Source: Gyrodactylus bullatarudis
Lineage: Eukaryota; Platyhelminthes; Monogenea; Gyrodactylidea; Gyrodactylidae
Assembly: GCA_012064415.1 (NCBI GenBank)
Contig: SSNU01000047.1
Span: forward strand, 98,869 to 162,868
DNA: 64,000 nucleotides
Reading direction: 5' to 3'
A program made the translations under genes and the position numbers. The notes under the pieces are model-generated. The model did not search any database and was not told where the DNA came from. It saw only the letters and a program-made list of their open reading frames with translations. Of the stretch, positions 54,111-64,000 are shown one piece after another (the stretch's first letter is position 1; each line of letters begins with the position of its first letter).

Positions 54111-55464
54111 TGCAGATATGGTTACAGTGTTAGGCTAAAATACAATTCTGGTTACTTTTTTACATTGGATTTGAAGACCCCTTAAAATTTAATTTACTTC
54201 TTGATTTCTTATTTTTATGCAAAATTTTAAATATTCCTGTGTTGAAATTTAATAATTGCAGTCATGGTTAGTCCTCCCTGTGTTGAAAGACATTTATTTT
54301 GAAATTATTATTTCAATCTTGTAAAATCTTTTTGATAAAATCTGTATTTTGATAGTCATTTAAGTCTTTTCCTGTGTATTTTACTGATTTGTATTTAATC
54401 CAGTAGTTCGTACGAATACCTGCTCAATTCAGTAATTCACACGATTCCCTGTTTATATTAATACCTATTGCCTAAAATTTATTTCATGTAATATTCAAAA
54501 ATTATTTTTTGATGTCTTTTTTATATGTCCCTTAACCATATTAAAAATACATTCATTATATTATTTATCATTATCTGTAATCTTTAGATTGGGAAATATT
54601 TACCAAAATTCTCCTATACATAGTAAAATATCATCAAAAAGTCACAGATCCCAGAGATGTCTGAAAAGATAAGGCAACGTTGGAGAGAGGCCAATCGATA
54701 TTTATTATATCGTCTGTTTTGATTAATTTAAATATGTATTTAATTTTTTGGGATTTCAATTTGCTATATGAGCTCTTATTTAATGTGCAGAGATCACATA
54801 AATCTTGCATTTGAAAAATGAGTTTAGAATCTTTAGACTGGTAGAAATAATTTTGTATTTTAAAAATCATAAAAGATATGACATCTACATTACTATCAAA
54901 CAACAGGAATTGATTGGAATTAAGCAATGATTTTTAAAGTTCATCTCAAAATTGACTTCTAAATTTTTTTTGTTGAGAAATTAGTTTTTCAAGGAGTTTC
55001 ATAGAAAGCATTCTTTCAACAAAAAAACATGTATTTGCTAATTAAGGATTTTAACAAAAATCTTATTTTTGCAACAAAGTCCCAAAATTTTGTGCTATCA
55101 AATGTTGTTTTTCAGGATCGCTAAAAGATCATCCAAAGACACCAATAATTACTTTTAAAATTTTGAAGGAGCCGTCAAATTGATATATAATATCAGATCA
55201 TTCGAATTTATTAGTTTTTAAGCGGTCGAAGGGTCAAAAAAAAGGAATTATATAATTTTTCTCGAAAATAATTTTCTATTAAATTAGCAGTGTCTGGGTC
55301 AAAGTTCCATTTTTAGTGGAAAAAATCTCTCAAATTTGATGTCATTACTTTCAATTAGTCATTGAAGATTCCGATGATTTTGATAAAAATAATTGATCCA
55401 TAAGACTAATTTCATTCACACTTTATTGAAAATGATTAGGAGAAAATATTTCAGCTTCTCTTAA

Positions 55465-55672
55465 CCCTTTCGGTGCCGAGACTATTTCACAATTTTTATA
55501 AAAACCAAAATTTAGCTATGAAGATTTTACCAAGTTATTTACCAAAGTTAAGTTACCAAAAATATTATTAATGCAAGTTCACATTGTGGGCTTCAATTTA
55601 AACTTTGATTGATCCAGAAACCTATCAAACTGGTAGAGTTATGAAGGTTCAAAAAATTGGAAACCAAAAGGG
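55465..55672. mobile_element. piggyBac-type MITE (family C), intact
   Basis: The 208-bp element is CCCTTTCGGTGCCGAG to AACCAAAAGGG, with TTAA on both sides (55461-55464 and 55673-55676). TTAA duplication with CCC/GGG termini is diagnostic of the piggyBac superfamily. It has no ORF. Relatives lie at 31262, 37436 and about 63880-63945, and a piggyBac transposase fragment lies about 4 kb away. Confidence 0.85.
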
Positions 55673-56474
55673 TTAAATGACAAACTGACTAGAAGAGAAG
55701 ATGGATCAATTCTCAGAAATATTTATAAAAAATAGACTGACACCGGGAATTATCTACATTATGCGAGTTTCAGCCCTATTTCTCATAAAGTTGGCTTAGT
55801 AATTGGTCTAAGTAAGAGGACAAGAAAGAGGGCAAGCCTTGAGGACAAACAAAATAGAGAATTCAAAGTTGAGCCTAAAAAGTAAACGGCTATCCAAGTA
55901 AATTTTTTGACAAATTCTATGGATGGGAATGAGGCTGTCGAAACAGATGAATTGGAGAAAACAACTATTTTTCTGAAACTCAACTTCAAAGGAGATGGAT
56001 TGAGTAATGAAGAAGACTTGATGATCTCATCAATTAATCTTTAAAAATTTCTTGTTATATAAACCTAATCTGTGTTCTGAAAAACTATTCCTATAATCTT
56101 CAACTACCTTAGCCCTACTTTTCTCTCCTAGAGTTTTTTTGATTTTTTTAGCTTACATTTTTTACTTATTTCTTTGACTTTTAGTATTTCTTTCATAATT
56201 TGTAAATTATTATCTTGAATGAACTTGTATCATTTTTAAAGTATTACCACTGATGATGCTTTGGGAAATGTACATTTGGTTTTGATATATATATACCTTC
56301 TTTCAATTTTCTAAAACATTCTGACCAAGGCTAGAAATCGAAAATTTGCAAAATCTTTCTCTAATATACACTAAGCAATAAATTTTTATCATATTTTTTA
56401 TCAAAGAAATTATTTTTCAACATTTCAATTTTTAAATTATAATTATCGTATTATTACTTTGGAATGAGACTTAC

Positions 56475-56820
56475 ATTTTAAGAATTTGTATTTTATTGTA
56501 AGTCCAGGAAGGGAGATAAATAATCCATAAAAAATATTGATTAAACAGTGGAATCCAATATAATACCAGATTCCGGATTTCTCTGAACTGTTAATAATCT
56601 TTGCTATAACTGGCAATGCGATTAGTAGTAATAAAAGGATGTTTATCATATCGATAATTTGGGTTATACATGGATTTCCGATCAATTCCTTGTACTCAAC
56701 CTCTTTCGCTAACAATTCGTTACAAGGAGTGAAGAACCTCTCATAATTCGTCACATTAGCGAAGCCTGGAGGATATAAGCATACTTCCATCTTAAACCAG
56801 TGTAATAATTGTTTCAACAT
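56475..56820 (-). CDS. GPCR exon 1: N-terminus, TM1 and TM2
   Basis: ATG at 56818-56820 is the first methionine after an in-frame TGA at 56872-56874. The exon encodes residues 1-115 plus one base, then AAAT and the donor GTAAGT. The extracellular N-terminus of about 50 residues has one N-glycosylation sequon (Asn22, ANVTN) and three cysteines before residue 52. TM1 is about 51-76 (IIDMINILLLLLIALPVIAK) and TM2 about 83-108 (GIWYYIGFHCLINIFYGLF). No signal peptide is evident, which is normal for class A receptors. The conserved TM1 Asn and TM2 Asp are not clearly in place. An untranslated exon further upstream cannot be excluded. Confidence 0.78.
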
Positions 56821-56879
56821 TTTTCTGTCAATTAAGAGTAAGGATAACTTATTGAACTGATGCTCATGATTTCATTGCA

Positions 56880-57054
56880 GAAAAATAAATATTTCCCTTA
56901 ATTTTCTATCCTATTCTGAATCATAGGTGAAATCCTATTGGACATGGTAAATTTAGCCAATAGGATTAAGGGAATTTTTACTACTAGCCAATGCATTTTA
57001 AATCAATTTCACCAAGCAGATTAATTCCCAAATCTAACTAGATCCACTAATGAA
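56880..57054. promoter_or_regulatory. Possible bidirectional promoter region
   Basis: Between receptor exon 1 (minus) and the ORF at 57055 (plus) lie AATCCTATTGGACATGG, TTAGCCAATAGGATTA and CTAGCCAATGCA. The first two form an imperfect inverted pair, giving CCAAT boxes on both strands. No clear TATA box is present. Position upstream of the receptor ATG is the main argument. Confidence 0.35.
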
Positions 57055-57243
57055 ATGAGCTTTAATCAGGATGAAAATTCTAGTCTGAAATCATTAAAAT
57101 TAATATGGCTTCATCTTTCTTCAAATTTTCAAAATTTACTACTAAATCATGTTATTCATTTGCGTGACAAGAAAAATATCCGGTGGATAAAAAGAGAGAC
57201 ATATACATTTTTCCTTGATCTAATCAATCTTACGAGCAGATGA
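57055..57243 (+). CDS. Small ORF, 62 codons, unknown
   Basis: ATG at 57055 opens MSFNQDENSSLKSLKLIWLH and runs to TGA at 57241-57243. It reads as a soluble, helical, basic peptide (RDKKNIRWIKRETYTFF). It starts about 235 bp from the receptor ATG, on the other strand, next to CCAAT boxes. No domain is recognised. It may be a short gene, the first exon of one, or chance. Confidence 0.25.
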   Translation: MSFNQDENSSLKSLKLIWLHLSSNFQNLLLNHVIHLRDKKNIRWIKRETYTFFLDLINLTSR

Positions 57244-57504
57244 CTAAAAAAATTCTTGAATTGATTTGTGATACAATTTTACAAAACTTTTATGATCTCT
57301 TAATTAACAAAGCATGTATTAACCTCAAAAGAAATTACTAAAATCGCCTATTGATTAATCTATTTTAAATTTTGACCTTGTAATAAAATAAAAACGTTTT
57401 TTTGACCGATTAAAACAGTTTATATTTTACATGTATTTGATTATTTAATTGTGATTCAAAATAGAATCACTCTCCCAATTTGAAATCAAAAAAGCTCAAA
57501 CAGA

Positions 57505-57795
57505 ATGAAAATTTTATGCAGTCGTCTAGAATTTACATTTTTATTTTTTTTATTTTTACACACTGAACCGCATTATCAACTCGAGAATTTTATTTATCTG
57601 CTAGATCTTTGTACTGTATTTCCACAGATGAACAGGGAAATCAATAATTTGATCAAATCAAAATCAAATTTACTTTATAAGAGGAATTTAACTCAAATAT
57701 CTTCTTACTTAGAATCAATAATATTCCATTTAAGAATTAAACTTGACTACGCTATACAAGGATTCGTTTTTGAAAATATTTTCTTCAAATTTTGA
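57505..57795 (+). CDS. Small ORF, 96 codons, unknown
   Basis: ATG at 57505 opens a frame to TGA at 57793-57795. The start is hydrophobic (LEFTFLFFLFLH), possibly a signal or anchor, and the rest is helical (MNREINNLIKSKSNLLYKRN and SSYLESIIFHLRIKLD). An alternative view is that the real exon begins after ACTGTATTTCCACAG at 57627, giving 56 residues. No family is recognised. Confidence 0.25.
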   Translation: MKILCSRLEFTFLFFLFLHTEPHYQLENFIYLLDLCTVFPQMNREINNLIKSKSNLLYKRNLTQISSYLESIIFHLRIKLDYAIQGFVFENIFFKF

Positions 57796-58798
57796 ATTTT
57801 CCCGATTTATAAATCAATAAATTTTGATTGGTAAGGAATTAAAAACTTAATTTTTAGTGATATTCATGCTGAAATGAAAAAAAACTACTCTTAAATAGAT
57901 TCTAAGCAATTTCAATCAAGAAAAAAAGTGTGTAAAAATCCCAACTAACTTTTCATACTTTCTAATTTGGCTGTGTTCGAGTATACTATACGTATAGATA
58001 AGATATTTTTTCTATTAGATGAATGCTTTCATCAATAAAATAGATTAAATATATAAAACTCACTATAGGATACATGCTCTATTTTGTCTTGCTTTGCGAT
58101 TTTCTGATATTTTAATTTCATTTTAATCATTATAAACACTCTTAATTTGTTATTATTTCTATTTAAAAGATATTGCAATTTCAAATAAATATTATGTATA
58201 AATGAATTAAGAAAAATTTTAATTAAATACCAAAGAATGAGATTTTGTAGGAAATTTCCCAAATCAAGGTAGCATGAAACTCAATTATTGAAATTAACAT
58301 GAAATTCATGACTGATAGTTTGAAGATATATATCTTTTAAAAAACATTATCATTGATCAATTCTAGTTTTGAGAAAGAATAAAAGTTTTCGAGATGTAAT
58401 TGAAGAATTAATCTTGTAACTATACAATGTATACTATGGTAGGGTGATATTTTTATTTCACCGAACAACTCACGAGATTACTTATTATCCTTGAAGTACT
58501 GAGATTCAATTCTGGAAAAACATTTCCCATTCTTCCTATCTCTTGAAAAATGAATTTCACTATGATCAAGGTTATTACTTCTCTTATAACTGCATCGATC
58601 ACTGATTGAAAAATCATGCATTTTAACTGGCTTAATTCTGATTTCTAATGGAAAATTCATAAAAGATTTATATATCAAATATATCAGATATATTGACATT
58701 CTCTTTTGGACTCGTCAATAGGACACAACCTTTGATTCGAACCTAAGAAATTTCCAATGCTCAATTCACTCGTCCAACATCTCATGCAACTAACTAAT
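57796..58798. other. AT-rich DNA with a tRNA-like relic
   Basis: About 58440-58495 is a piece of repeat D (GGTAGGGTGATATTTTTATT, CGAACAACTCACGAG). On the minus strand 58700-58775 reads GGACGAGTGAATTGAGC then ATTGG and GGTTCGAATC, with box A and box B character but no closed tRNA fold; it is a possible SINE head. The ORFs 58032-58262 and 58478-58699 are unsupported. Confidence 0.35.
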
Positions 58799-59064
58799 GA
58801 ATAGTGCAGCACCTATACTTACAAAAGTTAACTAGAAATATTTTGTTCTCGGTACTTGGGCAATATATCCCACAGGAACGTCTTATTTGGTAATGGATTT
58901 GCCCATGTCGCTGAATGTTACAGCTTACTAATGGATCCCACCGTGACTAGTACGAAAGACAGCGACATTCATTACCAAATAAGACGAAACTGTGGGATAT
59001 ATTGCCTAAGTACCTAGAACGAACTATTTCAAGTTAACTTGTAAGTATAGGTGCTGCACTATTC
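58799..59064. mobile_element. Foldback family F
   Basis: GAATAGTGCAGCACCTATAC at the left is mirrored by GTATAGGTGCTGCACTATTC at the right. Further in, TGGGCAATATATCCCACAG pairs with CTGTGGGATATATTGCCTA, and CGTCTTATTTGGTAATG with CATTACCAAATAAGACG. Arms are about 110 bp. A half copy (GAAATATTTTGTTCTAGGTG to ATATCCCACAGG) sits at 61540-61582, on the far side of the reverse-transcriptase ORF. Confidence 0.8.
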
Positions 59065-59449
59065 AATAAATACAGTTTATTCTTAAAATTAGTTTTTTTT
59101 TATAAATACCCTAGTACAACAACCAATCAAATAGAGATTTGTCAGACTTTGAGTAAACATTGTTAAGAGAGCATACCAAAACATACTTAACAAAATTTTT
59201 GAAGAAACTAAATCCTCTGATTGGTTCTTTCAATTTGGAGCATTGAAAGAAAAGGATAAGGTATCCATGATCATTGCCATCTTTTTACGTATCTGTTCAC
59301 TGTTGGTTGCCTACTTAGACTTTTACGATTTCTGATATATTTGAATCACAGTGGGCCTGGATCCCATAAAAATTATTTCGCTTTTAAACTTTATATTCAT
59401 ATATAATAAAAATAAATTCTTTATTGTCTGATAGTGTAGTTAGTACAAA
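59065..59449. other. Flank and 3' untranslated part of the non-LTR element
   Basis: On the minus strand, the sequence after the RT stop contains AATAAAGAATTTATTTTTAT, a polyadenylation-type signal. Further out nothing is recognised except CTGATTGGTTC at about 59218. Confidence 0.4.
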
Positions 59450-61261
59450 TTAGAAATTTTCAAGATATTTATAAATTTCTTTTTTCTCTAGAGGAATTTT
59501 CTTTTTTGTTAAATCATTAAAAAAAGAGGGCAATCTGTCAAAGAAATATAGGGATTTTAAAGAGTTATTAATTGGCCTGAGTATTTTGACGCAGTTATTT
59601 CTAAGCGTTCTTCCACGAGGGACAGCATTCCAAAGAGTAGTAATGTTCGAGTAAGCAAGTTTGAGGCATCTAAAATATCGTCTATGTCGGAGTAATTTGA
59701 TTTTGCAGAAACTGTTATTCGGCAAAGTTGCTAGTCTTAAAAATCTTTTTTGAATTGCATCTAGGACGTGAGAAATCGATAAAGATGCTGGACACCATAT
59801 AGCGGAACAATACTCAACTGTGGGCCTTGCATAGATATTATATAGTAAAATTTTCATATTGTTGGTTTTGGCAATTTTATGAATATGTAAAGTTCTAGCA
59901 GCAAAAAGGTTGGCAATGGATTTGATATAATTATCAAAACGCAAGTTGAAGTCATATTCAAGACCAAGATCACGAATAATAGTTTTTCTTTCGAGAGTAA
60001 AATCATCCGATACAATAGTAGAGGGGAGGGTATTGGGCTTTGTAAACGGTATTAGAAAAAAACTTTTCGAAAAATTAATTGTTAGGGAATAGCAATTGAG
60101 TTCTGAGATTAAGTGATTAACAGTATCAATTATAAAATCAACATCAATTGAACTATCAGGAAAAGAAAAACAAATTTTGAGATCGTCTGCAAATTTAAAA
60201 AATTTAATATTAGGGGATTTAGACTGTATTTTGGAAAATACAAGATTGAATAGTAATGGACCCATTCTGCTTCCTTGTGGGACACCAGACGTTATGTTAA
60301 TAAAAGTGGAGGATTTATTTTCAATCGAAACAAATTGAGTTCGGCATGAAAGAAATAGATATATGACATTCAATAAGTTTTGGTCATGAATAAATTCGAC
60401 CAGAACATTCATAATTGAAGAGAAGGAAAGGGAGTCAAAGGCTTTTTTTAAATCAATATAAATGACAAGATTTTGAATATTTTCAGTTTGACATTTCTGG
60501 ATATGAGAAAAAAATGAAAGAAGGTTCGTTTCAGTAGATTTAGCAGAAACAAAGCCATGTTGGCTAGGGTCAATTATACTAATATCAATATATTTTTTGA
60601 GCATAAATAGTATTATAGAGTCAAGAATAACGGTAAGTTTGGGTAGGATAGAGATGGGACGATAGTCACAGGGTAGCATGGGATTCTTAGTTTTTGGAAT
60701 AGGAGTTATTTTAATCCGAAAAAGAAGGGATGGGATATTATGTTTAATAAAAATATCGTAAAAATAAAATGAGTATAAAGATACAAGAAAAATAGGTGCA
60801 CAGTGCAATATTGCATTAATCGAAATACCATAGATATCTTTATCGTCTTTTTTGTTAATGTTGTTAACTATTACAAGGAACGTCTGGTAATCAATAAAGG
60901 GATAGGAAAAAGTTTGAGTAGACAAGGGAAATTGAACAAATGGACATAAAAATGAATAACAGGATTTGAAATACTCGTTGAGATCTTGTGGATTAATCAA
61001 ATTACTAGGAAAAATATTAGCTTTGAATTTAAAATATTTGTTTAGAGCATGATAACCTGATTTAGGTTGTTTTTTGATAGACTTTAGAATATTTGATTCC
61101 TTCCGGATAAGCGAAACTGCCAGCCACTTTTTGAACTTTTCATCATAATTGAAGATAGTGAGTTTTAATTTTTTCATATATAGCCGCTTCACACGTAAGA
61201 AAATTCTCAAGAGCTGCTTTAACTGCTGGTGAGATGCGAAATCTTTCCGAGAATTCAGCAA
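59450..61261 (-). CDS. Non-LTR retrotransposon reverse transcriptase
   Basis: The 603-codon frame is intact. It starts after an in-frame TAA with a TTG, so the true start is upstream or lost. Residues 1-130 are the linker before RT. RT motifs: TPIPKTKNPMLPCDYRPISI (186-205), GFVSAKSTETNLLSF (236-250), motif A YIDLKKAFD (268-276), motif B SGVPQGSRMGPLLF (325-338), motif C FADD (357-360) and the DLG block (431-433). The thumb and tail follow (YARPTVEYCSAIW, IQKRFLRLATL). This is the layout of jockey/CR1-like ORF2. The N-terminal apurinic endonuclease (about 230 residues) is missing and I find no trace of it upstream, so the copy is 5'-truncated. The long open frame means it is fairly young. Confidence 0.92.
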   Translation of the reverse strand: MLNSRKDFASHQQLKQLLRIFLRVKRLYMKKLKLTIFNYDEKFKKWLAVSLIRKESNILKSIKKQPKSGYHALNKYFKFKANIFPSNLINPQDLNEYFKSCYSFLCPFVQFPLSTQTFSYPFIDYQTFLVIVNNINKKDDKDIYGISINAILHCAPIFLVSLYSFYFYDIFIKHNIPSLLFRIKITPIPKTKNPMLPCDYRPISILPKLTVILDSIILFMLKKYIDISIIDPSQHGFVSAKSTETNLLSFFSHIQKCQTENIQNLVIYIDLKKAFDSLSFSSIMNVLVEFIHDQNLLNVIYLFLSCRTQFVSIENKSSTFINITSGVPQGSRMGPLLFNLVFSKIQSKSPNIKFFKFADDLKICFSFPDSSIDVDFIIDTVNHLISELNCYSLTINFSKSFFLIPFTKPNTLPSTIVSDDFTLERKTIIRDLGLEYDFNLRFDNYIKSIANLFAARTLHIHKIAKTNNMKILLYNIYARPTVEYCSAIWCPASLSISHVLDAIQKRFLRLATLPNNSFCKIKLLRHRRYFRCLKLAYSNITTLWNAVPRGRTLRNNCVKILRPINNSLKSLYFFDRLPSFFNDLTKKKIPLEKKEIYKYLENF

Positions 61262-61854
61262 ATAACCTTACGATGAAGGTTTTGTATTAGCCTTGGTTTA
61301 GCTAAGAAAACAAGAAAACTATATTCAAAGTTCAAAATGCAGAGCTTTTCCAGACAGAACTGAATCGCATTGACATGTTTTCTTTTCGTTCAAATGACTT
61401 CATTAGGCTTTTGAAGTGGATATAGATAAAGTAGGTACTTGACTATCTCAATACTAATATTTCTGATCTAATCTTACCAATACATGTATTTAATTACGGT
61501 AGATTTCAGATTCTTATTTTTATTTAAAGCTTGTTAACTTGAAATATTTTGTTCTAGGTGTTTAGGTAATATATCCCACAGGTTCATTTACTCTTGCTTT
61601 AATTAATGAGATTTCGTCTACGTTTATGTTAATTTGAATGAAACAGTTTATATATTAAGTATTACGTATGAATTTGAAAAATTGCTTCAGATAGCTCTAA
61701 AAGTATTTTTTCGAAAAAATAACGTGTTTCCGTGTAATTCTCGTGCGTTTTTGTTTCAATTAAGTAAATAACAATTATTATATATTATTTCAGAGAATCT
61801 GTTTTAAAAACAGTATCCTTTTGAGATTCTCATATCACTAAAGGATTGAAAAAA
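61262..61854. other. Flank with family-F half copy
   Basis: About 61529-61583 carries one arm of family F in the same orientation as the left arm at 58799. No endonuclease-like coding sequence for the truncated retrotransposon is found here. Confidence 0.4.
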
Positions 61855-61985
61855 TTTGAACCAAGTAGTTCTTCAGGGAACTATTCGGCATAGATTGACT
61901 ATATAACCTTGTTCGCTTGCTAACTGACTACGTTGTCTTTTGGCTTGTATTGGTCTATCTACATTGAAGTATTTCTAAAAATAAA
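61855..61985 (-). repeat. Dispersed repeat R, copy 4
   Basis: On the minus strand it reads CCAATACAAGCCAAAAGAC, TAGCAAGCGAACAAGGTTAT, TCTATGCCGAATAGTTCCC and TGAAGAACTACTTGGTTC. Base changes and an insertion break the frame that is open in copies 2 and 3. The downstream boundary is again just after GGTTCAAA. Confidence 0.65.
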
Positions 61986-62024
61986 ATAAGGATCAAATAA
62001 ACTTAGTTTACATTAAACAAATCA

Positions 62025-62415
62025 AAATAGTTCAAATTTCCACTTTTTCAAGTTTCAATCACAAATTTTTTTCGAATTCACATTGTCAAACTTTGTGTCA
62101 TTCTTCATCGTAGTGATTGGAAATTTCAGATTGGTCGATTTCCATAGAGCAATGAGTTATTTCTATGAATTTCATTGACCAAATTCGAATCATCTGTCTA
62201 ATTTTAATCACAAAGATCAGCATTTATTTGCTTCAGATCTTCGAGATTGATAGAAAAACGAAATTTTTATTTTTTGCCAGTTTTAATTTCCGAGATAATA
62301 TTTTTATCTTAACACCTTATCTGATTGAAAACAAAATATAACTGTTTTCGCAACTACATCCGGAAAAATATTGATTTTTTTTCTAAATAGTGAATTCTCT
62401 TGATATCAACTAGCT
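62025..62415 (+). mobile_element. Foldback family A, left-truncated copy
   Basis: It begins inside the left arm (CAAATTTCCACTTTTTCAAG), passes the centre (GAGTTATTTCTATGAATTTC) and ends GAATTCTCTTGATATCAACTAGC. The copy is clearly diverged from 10686-11412. Confidence 0.6.
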
Positions 62416-64000
62416 TTAGGTGAAGATATTTAAAAAAATGTTTTTTTGCGTATCGGAATCTGATCGTGTTGCTCTTTTGAATTTTCTTGTAGACAGAAAT
62501 TTTAAATTCAATTACCCAAAACATTTATTTTCTAATTCTAAACGCTATTATAAACGATACTAATAAAACTTATACCATCATTATAATGAATACTGATTTT
62601 AGTTCAACCTCCGACACATCACTTTTGTTGTCGAAAGATAAGATTCTTATATGGAAATTAACATTCTTTTATACCTCCTTTAACTTTTATCATTGTTCAC
62701 CTACTTGTCAAATTCATAATCAAAAGTAGGGATTTATTTTCTAAAATGAGCACTAAAAGTAGTATTCAATTTTGGTCTTGAAATTTATGCAGTAGTAGAT
62801 ATTTTAAGATATATTCAAAATTTTGAAAAAGATTAATTTTTGGATGGTGGGATAATAGAGCCGAAATTTTATAGAACAGCAAATTTTGCATTGAACAGCA
62901 AAAAACGATCTTATCACTTACCAGTGAAATTTTTTATACATAGTATTTTTTGGTTCATGATTGTTCGATCATACTTTTATTCCATGAGTGATTAGATGAT
63001 GTATACAAAAAACATAGCAGGACTATTAGTGGGAAAAAATACTAACAAAATGAAAATTAAGATATTAATCCTGTCTCAATCAAACATTGGGTTAAATTAC
63101 TTAGATGTACATTTCTAGTACCGCATATAATAATTTAATTTCCATACGAAAAATACAAATATCAAGCGCTAAAATTGCCTTACGAAAATCAATTTTTTCT
63201 ATTTAAATTCCCACCAAAAATTTTCGCGCACTCCTGATCAAAATAGTTTAAGCACCAAAAGAATCAGAAAAACTCAAGGATTAAAATTCTATGCGTCTGT
63301 ATTAAATTCATATTCTTTTTTGTTTTAATCATTCAAACAAGTTTATCACTTTTAAATCCATAATTAATAAAGTAATCGTAGCATTTTCATCATGCCTTGT
63401 TACTCAATGCTCCAAATTAACCATGAGAGCCTAAGAGATCGAAATTCAAAAAATGTCTTAATTTTTTTTCAGATTTGAATTTTGTATCTCCGTATGAGTT
63501 ACTTTTAATTTTTGTAGTTTACAAAATTGAAAATTTAATTTAAATTTCAATTTGCTAATTGCATTTTTTAACTCTACCAGTAAAAAATTTACACAAATAC
63601 GAATTGAAATTTCTGCTCCTTTTCAGATTTGCAAATTCCAATTAAAAATCAATGTGGAATTCTGACTCAAACTTCTTATAACTTCTTCTTCAACATTCCT
63701 ACCATGAAGCTAATCTTTCTTATGGAAGTTGTTTAAATCTTATTTTTTTTAATAAAGAAAGTAACTCAAACTTAATTTGAATTGAATCAAAAAACTTATA
63801 TTTTCATCATTCTTTTTTTAAAAATGTTCCAATCAAAAAATTGGAAAAAGTTTTGTTTGATTTTCTAGCCTTTCTAACTCTATTTGTTTGACCAATTTCT
63901 GGATTTATTAAAGTTTATAGGAGCATACATTGTGAGCTTTCTTGTCAATTTGTGATCCTGAAAATCAAATTTTGATCACTCTCTTACTTTGAAATCAATA
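62416..64000. other. Unassigned AT-rich DNA to the window end
   Basis: About 63880-63945 matches part of MITE family C (CCAATTTCTGGATTTATTAAAG then ATTGTGAGC). From 63943 family-B central sequence begins (TTGTGATCCTGAAAATCAA) and runs off the window. No gene is supported. Confidence 0.4.

Larger units (their letters stand above)
39525..56474 (-). other. Intron 1 of the receptor gene (16.95 kb)
   Basis: The donor is AAAT then GTAAGTCTC, with the intron starting at 56474; the acceptor CTTCCCTTTTTCTAG ends at 39525; phase 1. The length is largely explained by transposons listed individually: repeat D, a family-B foldback, a pogo-like element, a Merlin element, a piggyBac remnant, repeat R, a large foldback and a piggyBac-type MITE. 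Stretches without a listed feature (for example 40831-42033, 53530-53939, 54111-55464, 55673-56474) hold nothing I recognise. Confidence 0.75.

Noticed and set aside
1..64000. CRISPR array or other prokaryotic defence system
   Set aside because: No regularly spaced short repeats, no operons and no bacterial genes; introns and metazoan transposons show a eukaryotic source.

Overview
The window is AT-rich DNA from a eukaryote, most likely an invertebrate animal. Three things point there: a gene split by GT-AG introns that encodes a seven-transmembrane receptor, Metazoa-typical transposons (Tc1, Merlin, pogo, piggyBac, Penelope, Ty3/CsRn1-like and a non-LTR retrotransposon), and the complete absence of operons, Shine-Dalgarno sites or dense ORFs. 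I cannot name the species. Most ORFs of 60-90 codons look like chance in AT-rich sequence.

Host genes. The one well supported host gene is on the minus strand and spans about 24.4 kb. Exon 1 is 56475-56820 (TM1-TM2), exon 2 is 39082-39524 (TM3 to start of TM5) and exon 3 is 32375-32962 (TM5-TM7 and tail). The three exons join in phase through good splice sites into a 458-residue divergent class-A-like GPCR. Intron 1 is 16.95 kb and intron 2 is 6.12 kb, and both are packed with transposons. A polyadenylation signal lies 43 nt after the stop. Weaker host candidates are a terminal exon at 9686-9811 (+), an exon-like ORF at 29479-29622 (+), and two small ORFs at 57.0-57.8 kb (+).

Layout. 1-9.7 kb: non-LTR retrotransposon scraps, a 199-bp TA-flanked palindromic MITE, then the terminal exon. 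10.7-22.1 kb: dense mobile DNA, with foldback elements, a Penelope-derived foldback, a broken Tc1 element, more Penelope pieces and a nested pair of foldbacks carrying mirrored promoter-like sequence. 22.25-26.47 kb: a young LTR retrotransposon whose 296-bp LTRs differ at one base. It has one TGA in pol, a shortened protease and a gag start codon inside the LTR. 26.5-32.3 kb: mostly sequence I cannot assign, with tRNA-like relics and repeats. 32.3-57.0 kb: the receptor gene, its introns holding foldbacks, a pogo-like element, a Merlin element, a piggyBac remnant and piggyBac-type MITEs. 57-64 kb: small ORFs, a foldback, a 5'-truncated non-LTR reverse transcriptase (603 codons) and repeat relics.

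The dominant theme is inverted-repeat DNA: at least ten distinct foldback structures with arms of about 60-290 bp, several nearly perfect. Two foldback families share one terminus (CTAGTTGACATGAAGATG) but have unrelated interiors. Several unrelated families carry the same CCAAT-box core (CTGATTGG).
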